DNA of 64,000 nt. Source: Gammaproteobacteria bacterium. Lineage in GTDB: Bacteria; Pseudomonadota; Gammaproteobacteria; Pseudomonadales; Halieaceae. Shown here piece after piece: positions 26,872 through 34,461 of this stretch (within the stretch, counting starts at the first letter, position 1; each line of letters begins with the position of its first letter). The notes under the pieces were generated by a model, which saw only the letters and a program-made list of their open reading frames with translations, ran no database searches and had not been told where the DNA came from. A program made the position numbers and the translations under genes. The stretch lies in contig JAUICG010000016.1 of the NCBI GenBank assembly GCA_030427485.1, forward strand, positions 1 through 64,000, in the 5' to 3' direction.

Positions 26872-27576
26872 ATGCAAGTAAAAGTATTAATGCGGTACCT
26901 TGCACTCTGTGCACTGCCGCTGATTGGACTGCAGGCCCATGCCGCAGTCATTCACGCCACAGACCTTGGCCATTATGAAGCGAGCGGAATGCACGATCCG
27001 TCCAGCACCAACTACGCAGTCGGTACCGCACCGGGATTCGAATTCAATAACTTCTTCGTATTTGACCTCACTGCCTATCACGCCATTTCCAGCGCGGTAT
27101 TGCAGGTGTACCTGCTTGGCGACAGCGAGACCCCCACTCCTCCCGTGACGATATTTCCGGCGGGAGGCTATATATCCCACGATTCTGCGGAAACCTGGGA
27201 CCTGTTCGATGTCGGCACGGATATCGGCACACTGGTGGGCGGTACAGGAGGGGTCAGCGCTTTCGACGACCTCGGTTCCGGCACTGCATTCGGATCGGTC
27301 GTGATCACAGCGGCGGACGAGGGCTCCCAAGTCGAGGTAGCCTTGAACACCGCTGCGTTGGCCAGTTTGAATGCCGCCAATGGACTGTGGGCAATCGGCG
27401 GGGCCCTCAGCACTGCGACGCCGGGCATCGTCAACTTTGTGTTCGGCTACAGCCATTTGCCCCCATCGAGCGCGCAGCTGATCGTCCAGGAAGCAGACAT
27501 TCCCTTGCCCACCACACCCTGGCTTCTGGGGATTGGCCTGCTGATTCTATCTACCGTAAAGCGAAACGCAGGCTAA
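26872..27576 (+). CDS. Exported protein with VPLPA/PEP-CTERM-type tail
   Basis: 234 residues if started at the ATG at 26872 (an ATG at 26890 is also possible). A signal peptide (YLALCALPLIGLQAHAA) precedes a beta-rich domain without recognised function. The C-terminus reads IPLPTTPWLLGIGLLIL then a KRN basic end: the VPLPA-type variant of the PEP-CTERM sorting signal, processed by exosortase and found in exopolysaccharide-linked surface proteins. It is a second such protein in this window, unlike the first in sequence. Confidence 0.8.
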   Translation: MQVKVLMRYLALCALPLIGLQAHAAVIHATDLGHYEASGMHDPSSTNYAVGTAPGFEFNNFFVFDLTAYHAISSAVLQVYLLGDSETPTPPVTIFPAGGYISHDSAETWDLFDVGTDIGTLVGGTGGVSAFDDLGSGTAFGSVVITAADEGSQVEVALNTAALASLNAANGLWAIGGALSTATPGIVNFVFGYSHLPPSSAQLIVQEADIPLPTTPWLLGIGLLILSTVKRNAG

Positions 27577-27723
27577 CAGGCATCGGCGATCCCAACTGGG
27601 CGCGACGTGTCTTCCCGGACAGTAGGGTGGGTTCTTGCCGCTTGGCATGCTTTTTTCAGCTGGGCTATAGTCTCCGGTGACGTCAATCGATGAAGGGGGG
27701 GCGACTCCCCGAGAGAATAGACC

Positions 27724-28587
27724 CTGCACAGCAACACGATACCCCGCTACCTGCCGCATGTTGACCGCCCGGAGATCTTGTCGATGGGCCTGTCCCCGAT
27801 GCCGACGGAACAGTGGATCGAGACGGATGACGACATCGGTCGCTATCATCGGCACAAGCTGCGACAGCGAGCGCTGCACGGGGAGGCGGTCTACCGGGCG
27901 CTGCCGGAATCCGTGGACGCTCAGCGGGAGCTGCGCGACCTGCTCCGCGATTTCCTGCTACGTGACACCGGAGGAGTGTATCGACAGCGGGGAGGTGATA
28001 TGCACTGCCTCCCGGGTGAATTCGCGACGCCCCTCGACAGCGATGAACCGCTCTGGACCAGTTCCCTGTGGGTCGCGGACGATTTCGTGTTGATGCAGGC
28101 GTTGCGGGGAAGCTACCGCCTCACGGCGGCGAGCCTTTGCTGCCCGAGCAGTTGGTCGCTGGCGGAGAAATTCGGGTGCTCGCTGCGTGAAATCCACGAC
28201 CCGATACCGGGCCTGCATCGGGTGCTGACCCCCAGGATCGACCGCTTCTTCGAGCATCTCAGGCCGCAGCACCCGGTAGTGCGCTACAACTGGTCACTTC
28301 AGGCTCACGACAGGCTGGCCGACCCGCCGGGCACGGTGCACCGCGTCGCGGAAGATACGGCGCTGTATTATCGCACCGAGCGCCAGTCGTTGCTGCGCCT
28401 GGCGAAGAGCCGGGCAGTGGTATTTGGCATCCGGGTGTACCTCCACCCCTTGCAGCAACTCAGCCAGTTCCGCGGTGCCCTCGCGGCTCTGTTCGAGGCC
28501 ATTGATGCGATGTCGCCGGCGCTGGCCCGTTACAAGGGCCTTGACCGGCTTGCGACTGCGTTTCGGAAGTACCGGGCGCTCGTGTAG
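27724..28587 (+). CDS. DUF3445 (HODM-like haem oxidative N-demethylase) protein
   Basis: Residues such as SWSLAEKFG, IHDPIPG, RFFEHL, NWSLQ and TERQSLLRL with VVFGIRVYLHPL fit DUF3445, the family of haem-dependent oxidative N-demethylase alpha subunits. Coding resemblance (RYLPHVDRPEILSMGL) extends upstream of the first ATG at 27784 to about 27724, where only a CTG and no ATG or GTG is available in frame after a TAG at 27718; the true start is thus uncertain (CTG at 27724, TTG at 27778 or ATG at 27784). No partner redox subunit is adjacent. Confidence 0.78.
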   Translation: MHSNTIPRYLPHVDRPEILSMGLSPMPTEQWIETDDDIGRYHRHKLRQRALHGEAVYRALPESVDAQRELRDLLRDFLLRDTGGVYRQRGGDMHCLPGEFATPLDSDEPLWTSSLWVADDFVLMQALRGSYRLTAASLCCPSSWSLAEKFGCSLREIHDPIPGLHRVLTPRIDRFFEHLRPQHPVVRYNWSLQAHDRLADPPGTVHRVAEDTALYYRTERQSLLRLAKSRAVVFGIRVYLHPLQQLSQFRGALAALFEAIDAMSPALARYKGLDRLATAFRKYRALV

Positions 28588-28620
28588 GAGAGTCTGTCCG
28601 CACTCCCGGGTGAATGCCAC

Positions 28621-29139
28621 CTAACTCCCGAGGTCGGCAGCGTCATCCAGCAGCCGGTCGCACTGGCTGCCGTCCATCACGGGCAGGTTCTTGTCGAGCA
28701 GGCCCATCTGCAGCAATACGGTCGCCTGATCCCAGTAGATGTGCTCGGATGCGATCTTGCCGTCGTCAAACGCAATGATGGCCACGTGCGGTACGGCCAG
28801 TCGACGACCCGTTGCCTCGATACCCGGGGCAAACCAGTCCATGCGCAATGAGTGGGTGAGGTGCAGTATGAACTCGTCGATGACGCGGTTTTGGCCCACA
28901 CTGCGCGTAAGCAGTTGCAACTCGGTATCGGCCGGCATCTGGGGAATGAACACTTCCGCATAGAACTGGCGCAATGCGGCTCTCCCACTCGCGCCGGTCC
29001 CTACCGGTACATGTACCAGCACCGGGTGGTCCGTCATCGTCGCGATGGCCGCATCGGCATCTTTCTGTTCGAATTCGGCGGCTGTGTGTGCGTTCCACAC
29101 GTTGATGAGTGCCTGCTCAGCGTCAGTGTAGCCTTTCAT
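28621..29139 (-). CDS. SnoaL/NTF2-like protein
   Basis: 172 residues from the ATG at 29139, which has AAGGAG ten bases upstream. The fold pattern WNAHTAAEFEQKDADAAIAT at the start, an alpha-cone, then HVAIIAFDDGKIASEHIYWD (beta strands with the typical His and Asp) fits polyketide-cyclase/SnoaL-like NTF2 proteins, which act as isomerases, cyclases or ligand binders. No specific substrate is suggested by neighbours. Confidence 0.8.
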   Translation of the reverse strand: MKGYTDAEQALINVWNAHTAAEFEQKDADAAIATMTDHPVLVHVPVGTGASGRAALRQFYAEVFIPQMPADTELQLLTRSVGQNRVIDEFILHLTHSLRMDWFAPGIEATGRRLAVPHVAIIAFDDGKIASEHIYWDQATVLLQMGLLDKNLPVMDGSQCDRLLDDAADLGS

Positions 29140-29335
29140 TGCAAGCGGTCTCCTTAACCAGGGTTCAAACAGTCCCAAACATCGGGATTTTTGGTAGCTT
29201 GTCGGGACGAGGCGGCCATTTTGCCGTTTAAGCTGGAACCGGTTCGCGTCCGGGCGTGGAGCTGACGACTGAGAAAATGCGTCAAACCTTGCGTCTCAGT
29301 TTCGAAAAGTGCCGATCTCGCGTCTAAACATATCG

Positions 29336-29400
29336 CGGGTGAATGGTGTTATCAACCGGGTAGGAATGGGTGCCGACCGCCCCGTCAATGGGGTAGAGCC
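29336..29400 (+). mobile_element. ISL3-type IS end remnant
   Basis: About 65 bases that parallel the 3' end of the adjacent ISL3 transposase remnant (29517-29584): both read GCGGGTG...ATCAA-CGGGTA-GAATGG... and end with AATGGGGTAGAGCC. The last part, read on the other strand as GGCTCTACCCC, looks like an ISL3-family terminal inverted repeat. It is a second, diverged IS tail next to the first. Confidence 0.6.
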
Positions 29401-29406
29401 CGGTTC

Positions 29407-29580
29407 AGCAAGAGCAACGGCATCACCGAAGGCTTCCACAACAAGATGGAAATGATTTCGAGGCGGGCCTTTGGCTTTAGAAACTTTGAAAATTATCGAT
29501 TGAGGGTGCTGACCCACTGCGGGTGGGATGGCATCATCAATCGGGTACGAATGGATGTCCATCTTCCGATAATGGGGTAG
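29407..29580 (+). pseudogene. ISL3-family transposase, C-terminal fragment
   Basis: The frame gives 57 residues: SKSNGITEGFHNKMEMISRR, then AFGFRNFENYRLRVLTHCGW and DGIINRVRM up to TAG at 29578. SNGITEGFHNKMKMISRRAFGF-type sequence is the conserved C-terminus of ISL3 (IS204/IS1001/IS1165) transposases. The catalytic N-terminal part is absent. Further copies of the IS end AATGGGGTAGAGCC lie at 29571-29584 and 29586-29599, and GGTAGAGCC at 29600-29608, showing repeated insertion or decay at one spot directly beside the att repeat. Confidence 0.85.
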
Positions 29581-29608
29581 AGCCTAATGGGGTAGAGCCG
29601 GTAGAGCC

Positions 29609-29643
29609 GGATGTTGTTGGATGGGTAATTGGTGGAGGCGGCG
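29609..29643. repeat. Island att repeat, distal copy (partial ssrA 3' end)
   Basis: A 35-base stretch identical to 36950-36984. Its right 14 bases (29630-29643, TGGTGGAGGCGGCG) equal the last 14 bases of ssrA, complementary strand, so this is the duplicated tail of the tmRNA gene created by site-specific integration. Identity ends sharply at both edges (bases 29608 and 29644 differ from the other copy). Confidence 0.92.
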
Positions 29644-29707
29644 TCACATGAAAAGGGTCGCTAAGCCATTGTATTCAATAGGTTAGTGTATAAAGAATAC
29701 GGCTTTA

Positions 29708-29729
29708 TACCCCCAATAATACCCCCAAT
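29708..29729. repeat. Two copies of TACCCCCAAT, candidate integrase arm sites
   Basis: TACCCCCAAT occurs at 29708-29717 and 29720-29729, inside the distal end of the island. The same ATACCCCC core recurs in both orientations beside the integrase start at the other end (36805-36870). Matching short repeats near both att sites are expected for arm-type sites bound by tyrosine integrases. Confidence 0.5.
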
Positions 29730-29868
29730 TCTCGTTTTGACCCCCTCTAATTTGGTTCGTAGACTGCTGTGATGGCAGCTACCGATTTATTCCACTCAAG
29801 TCTCTGATTTTATAAGGTCTTACTGAACTAGCCACTATCAGATAGAAGTTGATAAAGAGGATTTTAGT

Positions 29869-30162
29869 GTGAAGGCATTATTTATTGTTTTAGTTTTAGC
29901 GGCCTTTCCTGCCATGGCGGGTTCCGATTCTGAGTGCGTCTTTGTTCTCACAGCCCATAATGTCTCCGGTGCTTTGGTTGCGGTCGATACAGAAGGCCCT
30001 TTTTCAACAAAGGATGAATGCGAGGGGGTAGGTCTAGTAATCACTAGACGAATCATGGAGGTGATCGGTAAATTTCAGCCTGAGGATACTTCTGCTTCGG
30101 AGTGGGATAAGTTGACCAGTTCTTGTGAAGAAGTAAAGCAACCCTATTCTTCAAATGCCTAG
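29869..30162 (+). CDS. Small exported protein of unknown function
   Basis: 97 residues from a GTG at 29869 with GAGG about eight bases upstream. A signal peptide (MKALFIVLVLAAFPAMAG) is followed by a 79-residue mature part with two Cys residues able to form a disulfide. It is the only plus-strand gene of the island and overlaps the end of the next gene by four bases tail to tail. No family was recognised. As an island-borne secreted protein it might affect the envelope or phage entry, but this is speculation. Confidence 0.7.
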   Translation: MKALFIVLVLAAFPAMAGSDSECVFVLTAHNVSGALVAVDTEGPFSTKDECEGVGLVITRRIMEVIGKFQPEDTSASEWDKLTSSCEEVKQPYSSNA

Positions 30163-30776
30163 TACTCTACTCGTAGTGCCTTCGCACGTTCACAGAAAGT
30201 TTTACTCCAGGCTTCCTCCCGTATCTGCAATCGCCGGTACTCGCGTTCAAAGGTGCGCCAGTGCATGCCCTTCGTCTTGCGCCAACCATCGGAGCCGTTC
30301 CAGTCCTCGAATATACGCGCCCCAATCTTCCGTTTGGCCTCCAGTAACTTATTGAGCCTGTCACCCTTTTGACTCGGATACAGGTAGCCACAGCACTGCT
30401 GACAAACGAAATAGACGCCATAGGAATACAGCACTTCACAGCGCCGTGAACAATAAAAATTAGGGCAGCGGAAATACTGGCGCTTCCCACCGTAGCGACA
30501 GGGAATAGACTCCAGGGAAACCGTATAACTCATTGACTGCCAATCTTCGCCGTGCTGACGGACTTTGTAGTCAAGTGTCAGGCTGGTGGCGTCTAACCCC
30601 ATCGTATACCAGATATAACCGTTTGGCTCACCGCCCCGAGTCCATCTAAGCGACCCCATAGAACCAGGCAGCAATAGCCCATGCTTGCGCATATAGCGAA
30701 TATCAACACGCTTCGCCTGACTAGTATCCGGCTTACTACTCTGCGGCCCGCTGCCCCAACCACCCATGCTGTCCAT
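30159..30776 (-). CDS. Island protein with Cys-rich zinc-ribbon-like region
   Basis: 205 residues. The pattern CRYGGKRQYFRCP, then YCSRRCEVLY, YFVCQQCCGYLYPSQ gives four paired Cys sites in a zinc-ribbon-like arrangement, preceded by a WGSG...RVDIRYMRKHGLL N-terminus. I recognise this type from hypothetical proteins in proteobacterial islands and prophages; its function is unknown. The C-terminal 60 residues are basic and helical, which could fit nucleic-acid binding. Start could also be the second Met (30767). Confidence 0.72.
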   Translation of the reverse strand: MDSMGGWGSGPQSSKPDTSQAKRVDIRYMRKHGLLLPGSMGSLRWTRGGEPNGYIWYTMGLDATSLTLDYKVRQHGEDWQSMSYTVSLESIPCRYGGKRQYFRCPNFYCSRRCEVLYSYGVYFVCQQCCGYLYPSQKGDRLNKLLEAKRKIGARIFEDWNGSDGWRKTKGMHWRTFEREYRRLQIREEAWSKTFCERAKALRVEY

Positions 30777-30846
30777 CTCCTGATTTCACTAATTCCTTTG
30801 GCAACTTGCCCTTTTCTAAGATGTCAGAAAACTCATTCACAAACTG

Positions 30847-31743
30847 TCAGTGCTGACGAACTTCATGCGCATCTGGTTCACCATAGTGGTAGAGCCATTC
30901 TTCAATACTCTGCAATCTGATGTCATTATCATCTGTGTACTGGCGTACTCTTTCTTCTGTGTCCCTTACGACCTTGTTTCCGTGGTTTGTGACCCCCGTG
31001 GTTTGATTTGCCTCCAGACCTTGTGGGTTAAGGGGTTCAGGGGAATCGTTGTATGGCATGTTAGTCCGGGAATTGTCCGGGCGTTGTCCGGATTGTGTAT
31101 GGTGATTGTCCGGGAATAACTTGCGCTGAATCCAGTCACTACGCACTAGCAGTGGCGAAAGCGTACCTCCATCCAGCCGTTCATTTCTTGAGATTCCTGA
31201 AAACAGAATGTCTCGCAGGTTTCCCATGTAATCGTGGAAAGACCCAAGGCGAGGGGGAATTTTCAGACCTGCGCGAAGCCAGAACTTGTAGAAATTGAAA
31301 CGCTTTGTTACCCGGAATTGTTTAGCAGGCAAAGGTCTGCCTTTGTTTTTTCCCCTTGCATAATCCAGATCGCAATTGAAAATTGCATATCCCGGCACCC
31401 CAGTCACTACACCCGAGAACTGGAGGCAAACACCTGGCGCCCTCTTACCCTTAAATCCGATTTCATAGCGACCCGTGTTGTAAGTATCGTAGCGGTACGC
31501 TTCCACTCCTACGGCCTCTAGAATCTCGCGTATAAGTGCCTCAGAGTGTCGTGATAGCCAATCCTGCGGTACGGGCAAACCACTGGCTGTTAGAATCTTT
31601 AACCTGCCCGCGTCAATGGATACTGCATCTCCCCTCGCTACCAGTTTGGGAAGGAGATTGAACTGGCAAGTACCCAAGACAGTTCCCCCGCGTTCACATG
31701 GAACGGCTTGGGCCTCAAGGGTTTGAAGTGCACGGCTAGACAT
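30847..31743 (-). CDS. Island protein of unknown function
   Basis: 298 residues from the ATG at 31743, which overlaps the stop region of the preceding small gene by eight bases; the first ATG at 31764 would overlap further. The middle part (residues 50-190) looks like a compact alpha/beta domain with FKGKRAPGVCLQFSG and FNFYKFWLRAGLKIPPRLG, while the last 90 residues are polar and low in complexity. It does not match a replication initiator, primase or relaxase that I can recognise. Its place behind AlpA and small zinc-finger genes suggests a role in island replication or maintenance, by context only. Confidence 0.7.
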   Translation of the reverse strand: MSSRALQTLEAQAVPCERGGTVLGTCQFNLLPKLVARGDAVSIDAGRLKILTASGLPVPQDWLSRHSEALIREILEAVGVEAYRYDTYNTGRYEIGFKGKRAPGVCLQFSGVVTGVPGYAIFNCDLDYARGKNKGRPLPAKQFRVTKRFNFYKFWLRAGLKIPPRLGSFHDYMGNLRDILFSGISRNERLDGGTLSPLLVRSDWIQRKLFPDNHHTQSGQRPDNSRTNMPYNDSPEPLNPQGLEANQTTGVTNHGNKVVRDTEERVRQYTDDNDIRLQSIEEWLYHYGEPDAHEVRQH

Positions 31744-31909
31744 CACGCACAGAGCGCAACTCAAGCCGCAGTTCGCTGTGAACAGTGTCGAATGTAGTAA
31801 CTTGATGGCCCTGCACTAAAATGCTGTCCCGGGCCTCCTGTTCTGTATCAGCTACCACCTCAATTCGGGTTATCAGTTCCTCTCGCACCTCGAACCTGTA
31901 GAGCCTCAT
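31736..31909 (-). CDS. Very small island protein
   Basis: 57 residues between an ATG at 31909 and a TAG at 31738-31736, with GGGGGG seven bases upstream. The sequence MRLYRFEVREELITRIEVVA then DTEQEARDSILVQGH looks like a compact beta-alpha protein with acidic helix, not chance composition. Its start overlaps the stop of the upstream gene (ATGA) and its stop overlaps the start of the downstream gene, so it sits in a tightly coupled operon. Family unknown. Confidence 0.72.
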   Translation of the reverse strand: MRLYRFEVREELITRIEVVADTEQEARDSILVQGHQVTTFDTVHSELRLELRSVRDV

Positions 31910-32133
31910 ATTTGCGCCCCCCTTTTGAGGCCCGCAAATGATTTCTCAGCGCGATAAGGGCGGAAGGGATACAGTGGGCAGGCCCTCGCGGTACATTCCG
32001 AAATGGACTGTCTAAAGCCCGGTTCCAGGTGGGTTGAAGTACACCCCATACAGTGAGAACACATCGCCTTGATTGCGTTCAAAGGGGTAGGTTTGCGCTG
32101 AGCGCGGAGTATCGGGTTTTGCTCTGGCTTCAT
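31906..32133 (-). CDS. Small Cys-rich zinc-finger-like phage protein
   Basis: 75 residues. IKAMCSHCMGCTS, then ECTARACPLYPFRPY contains six Cys residues in CxxCxxC and CxxxxC pairs followed by the PLYPFRPY signature seen in small phage/island proteins. It most likely binds zinc and perhaps DNA. It lies nine bases downstream of the AlpA gene and overlaps the next small gene by four bases. Confidence 0.75.
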   Translation of the reverse strand: MKPEQNPILRAQRKPTPLNAIKAMCSHCMGCTSTHLEPGFRQSISECTARACPLYPFRPYRAEKSFAGLKRGAQI

Positions 32134-32142
32134 AGTTCGCCC

Positions 32143-32358
32143 CTACGCTGCCGATTCTTCGCGTTCAGCGATACGGCTAACAGCCCATGCTTCAACTTCA
32201 GCCTTTACCCAGGCGCTAGCGCGTGGCCCGAGTTTCACCGGGGCGGGAAATTCACCGGCAGCAATTAAGGCGTATATTGCGCTTCGACTGTAGGGAACGA
32301 TTGCCTGCACTTGTGGCAAGCGAATTAGTGCTTTGGATGGGTCTGGATGTTGTGCCAT
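32143..32358 (-). CDS. AlpA-family transcriptional regulator
   Basis: 71 residues forming a MerR-like winged helix: LIRLPQVQAIVPYSRSAIYA is the helix-turn-helix entry, and GEFPAPVKLGPRASAWVKAE is the wing/strand typical of AlpA (phage P4 Vis-like) regulators. Such proteins control excision and integrase expression in P4-type elements. It heads a minus-strand set of small genes and fits the P4-like integrase at 35563. Confidence 0.92.
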   Translation of the reverse strand: MAQHPDPSKALIRLPQVQAIVPYSRSAIYALIAAGEFPAPVKLGPRASAWVKAEVEAWAVSRIAEREESAA

Positions 32359-32491
32359 GTTCCGAGCCTTCTGTGGTTTCTGTCGGATACATGCTCACAG
32401 AAACTCGAAAACGCAACGATGGGATTAATTCAAGAATAAATACTGTTTGCTCTAGTGAGAGTAGATCGGGAAATTTTGTGATTTCCTCTAA

Positions 32492-33217
32492 CTATCGCCC
32501 ATTTGGATGCAAACCTCTTTTTGCCTGGAGCCTTGCGGGAACACCCTTAGGGAACCTGGATTTTTGGCTTCGCTTAATCGCATTCCGAATTCGTTGAAAC
32601 GAATTACCTTTAGGTAAATTGAGTGTGTTGTAGAAGATTTCTGCACTCCGCTGAAAAGCTCCGCCTTGCGTTTGAGATGGGTAGCAACCGAAAGACTGCT
32701 CATAGGCCAACAGCATATTTGACTCAAACGACTTTTGCTCTCGCTCTATCCCGCTTGAGTCTCCGCGTTTAGGGCTTGCAATCGTGGTCAGGGCAGTACT
32801 AGTTGTTTCCTCCAAGTGTTTCAGGGTGCCGACCAACTTGTATAGATAATCCCCATCCGGCGCCTTTCCTTCCCTCAAAACATTCAACGCTTGGGCATGT
32901 TGAAAGATTGCCCATAGGTCACCGTCAACCGGGGTTTCCGCTGTAATGTTTTCTCCCATCTTCACGGCTGCGTGATGTAATTCAGCAATGAGCTTTCTCG
33001 TGTACTGACTTATCGTGTTCAACTTAGCTATGGCTTGAGCGGGAGACCTGTACCTGTTCACTTCAACTTTCCTGAGCGTTTTAAACATATGGATTATTAC
33101 ATCCATCCTCTCCAGGTAACGCTCAACGGCATCAGTTTGTCCGAGAATTGCTCGCAGTTCTGAAACTTGTTTGCTTCGCAGAGATTTGAACGGATTGCCA
33201 CTTTCCTTTTTCGGCAT
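32492..33217 (-). CDS. Island protein of unknown function, helical
   Basis: 241 residues from an ATG at 33217 (MPKKESGNPFKSL); an in-frame start at 33259 is possible. The body is helical (for example VERYLERMDVIIHMFKTL, and AIAKLNTISQYTRKLIAELH), ending in a basic tail (AIKRSQKSRFPKG). No family was recognised. It stands between the AlpA cluster and the R-M pair, so it could be a regulator, a coating protein or part of the defence locus; nothing decides between these. Confidence 0.65.
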   Translation of the reverse strand: MPKKESGNPFKSLRSKQVSELRAILGQTDAVERYLERMDVIIHMFKTLRKVEVNRYRSPAQAIAKLNTISQYTRKLIAELHHAAVKMGENITAETPVDGDLWAIFQHAQALNVLREGKAPDGDYLYKLVGTLKHLEETTSTALTTIASPKRGDSSGIEREQKSFESNMLLAYEQSFGCYPSQTQGGAFQRSAEIFYNTLNLPKGNSFQRIRNAIKRSQKSRFPKGVPARLQAKRGLHPNGR

Positions 33218-33438
33218 AGCACCCCCTACTGTGCAGCCCTTGAGAAGGAGCAGCGCCAAGCCATCAAGGGAGACGGCTTTTCGCGGGCCATGCTAGGCGC
33301 TGTGGACAAATTATATTGCGTTGTTATGCTGAACGAAATGATGAATGCTTAGTAATCAGGAAAGTGCGATACAGCTATTTATTTCGATATTCTGCCAGTA
33401 CCCTTCCTATTCTGAATTTTTACCATTCAGCATGCTAT

Positions 33439-34461
33439 CTATGCTCTGTCGGTTGGTTTGTGTGGGCCAAAAAATTTGTCCCCATTGAAATGAATCATAT
33501 GATCGGGAGTTTCAGCAAGCCACACCTCTGTTTCCCATGCGATTTGGAAGGACCACTTAGCAAAATCAGTTTTGGTCAAAAAGGCAGTAACAAAGATCAC
33601 GTCATGCGGACAGCTCTTTAACACCGTACGCTGTAGTTCAATACAGCGTTCCGCATTGAGCGGATTTGATGAATGAACTGCTTCAATTAGATACAACCAC
33701 TGCTTGCGCTCGCTAAAAGCAACTATATCTGGAAGCATGCCTCTATCTTCGATATTTAGTCCAAGACTCACCATCGAATCAGTGTAGTTATGCATTTTTT
33801 TCTCAGAGGTGTCGCTAATGTAAAGAACTTTAGCGTCATAACCAAATCGAGGCAAAAATTCTTCGACTATAGCTTTCTGGATCAAATTATGTGGCCCTGG
33901 GTCAAGATTTATCTGAACACCAGGTTCAAGAGTAACCGTCAGTTTTTCAAGCGTACGATCACTGTTAAACTTCGCTATATAGTCTTCGTCAATTTCAAAT
34001 GATTCAAGTTGCTCATCCCACTGCTTTGTGCCATATGTCCTTATCAATGAAGAAAATTTAGATTCCACACCATACCCACGAGTTCCATCATTAGTATCCG
34101 CTTCTGGGTTGTTGGCGCTCTTTACAACTAAGCCCATCCCGGTCAGTCGGATAAGATCCTTTCTTCGAATATCATCGTAACTTCCAGAACTAATTTTTTC
34201 TTCAAAGTGGGAATTTATGTATGAAATAATCTGTCGCGTTCTAAGGATATGTCCTTCTGAAACTGACGCGCTCTCAGCCCAGCTCTTATCAATAGTCATG
34301 GAGCACAATGCGAGAAAGCTCATGGCCATTTTTTCTAAGCGTCTAGGGGTAAGATCACCAAGGGGAACGCCAACGCATTCGAGTATACAAAGAGAATCTA
34401 GAATTAATTTTCGAATTGCTTCGGGTTTTCCCTTTGCGATTGTATTCTGAGGTATTTTCAT
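33439..34461 (-). CDS. BsuBI/PstI-type restriction endonuclease
   Basis: 340 residues. The C-terminal half is characteristic: MLPDIVAFSERKQWLYLIEA, then VFVTAF-type VIFVTAFLTKTDFAKW, IAWETEVWLAETPDHMIHFN and GDKFFGP. These are the conserved blocks of the BsuBI/PstI family, whose characterised members cut CTGCAG. The ATG overlaps the methyltransferase stop by four bases, so both are translated from one message. Recognition sequence is not readable. The gene is more AT-rich than the chromosome around it, a sign of transfer. Confidence 0.93.
   Translation of the reverse strand: MKIPQNTIAKGKPEAIRKLILDSLCILECVGVPLGDLTPRRLEKMAMSFLALCSMTIDKSWAESASVSEGHILRTRQIISYINSHFEEKISSGSYDDIRRKDLIRLTGMGLVVKSANNPEADTNDGTRGYGVESKFSSLIRTYGTKQWDEQLESFEIDEDYIAKFNSDRTLEKLTVTLEPGVQINLDPGPHNLIQKAIVEEFLPRFGYDAKVLYISDTSEKKMHNYTDSMVSLGLNIEDRGMLPDIVAFSERKQWLYLIEAVHSSNPLNAERCIELQRTVLKSCPHDVIFVTAFLTKTDFAKWSFQIAWETEVWLAETPDHMIHFNGDKFFGPHKPTDRA

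Noticed and set aside
29630-29643. A tRNA or second tmRNA gene end
   Set aside because: Only the last 14 bases of ssrA are present; it is the att duplication, not an RNA gene.
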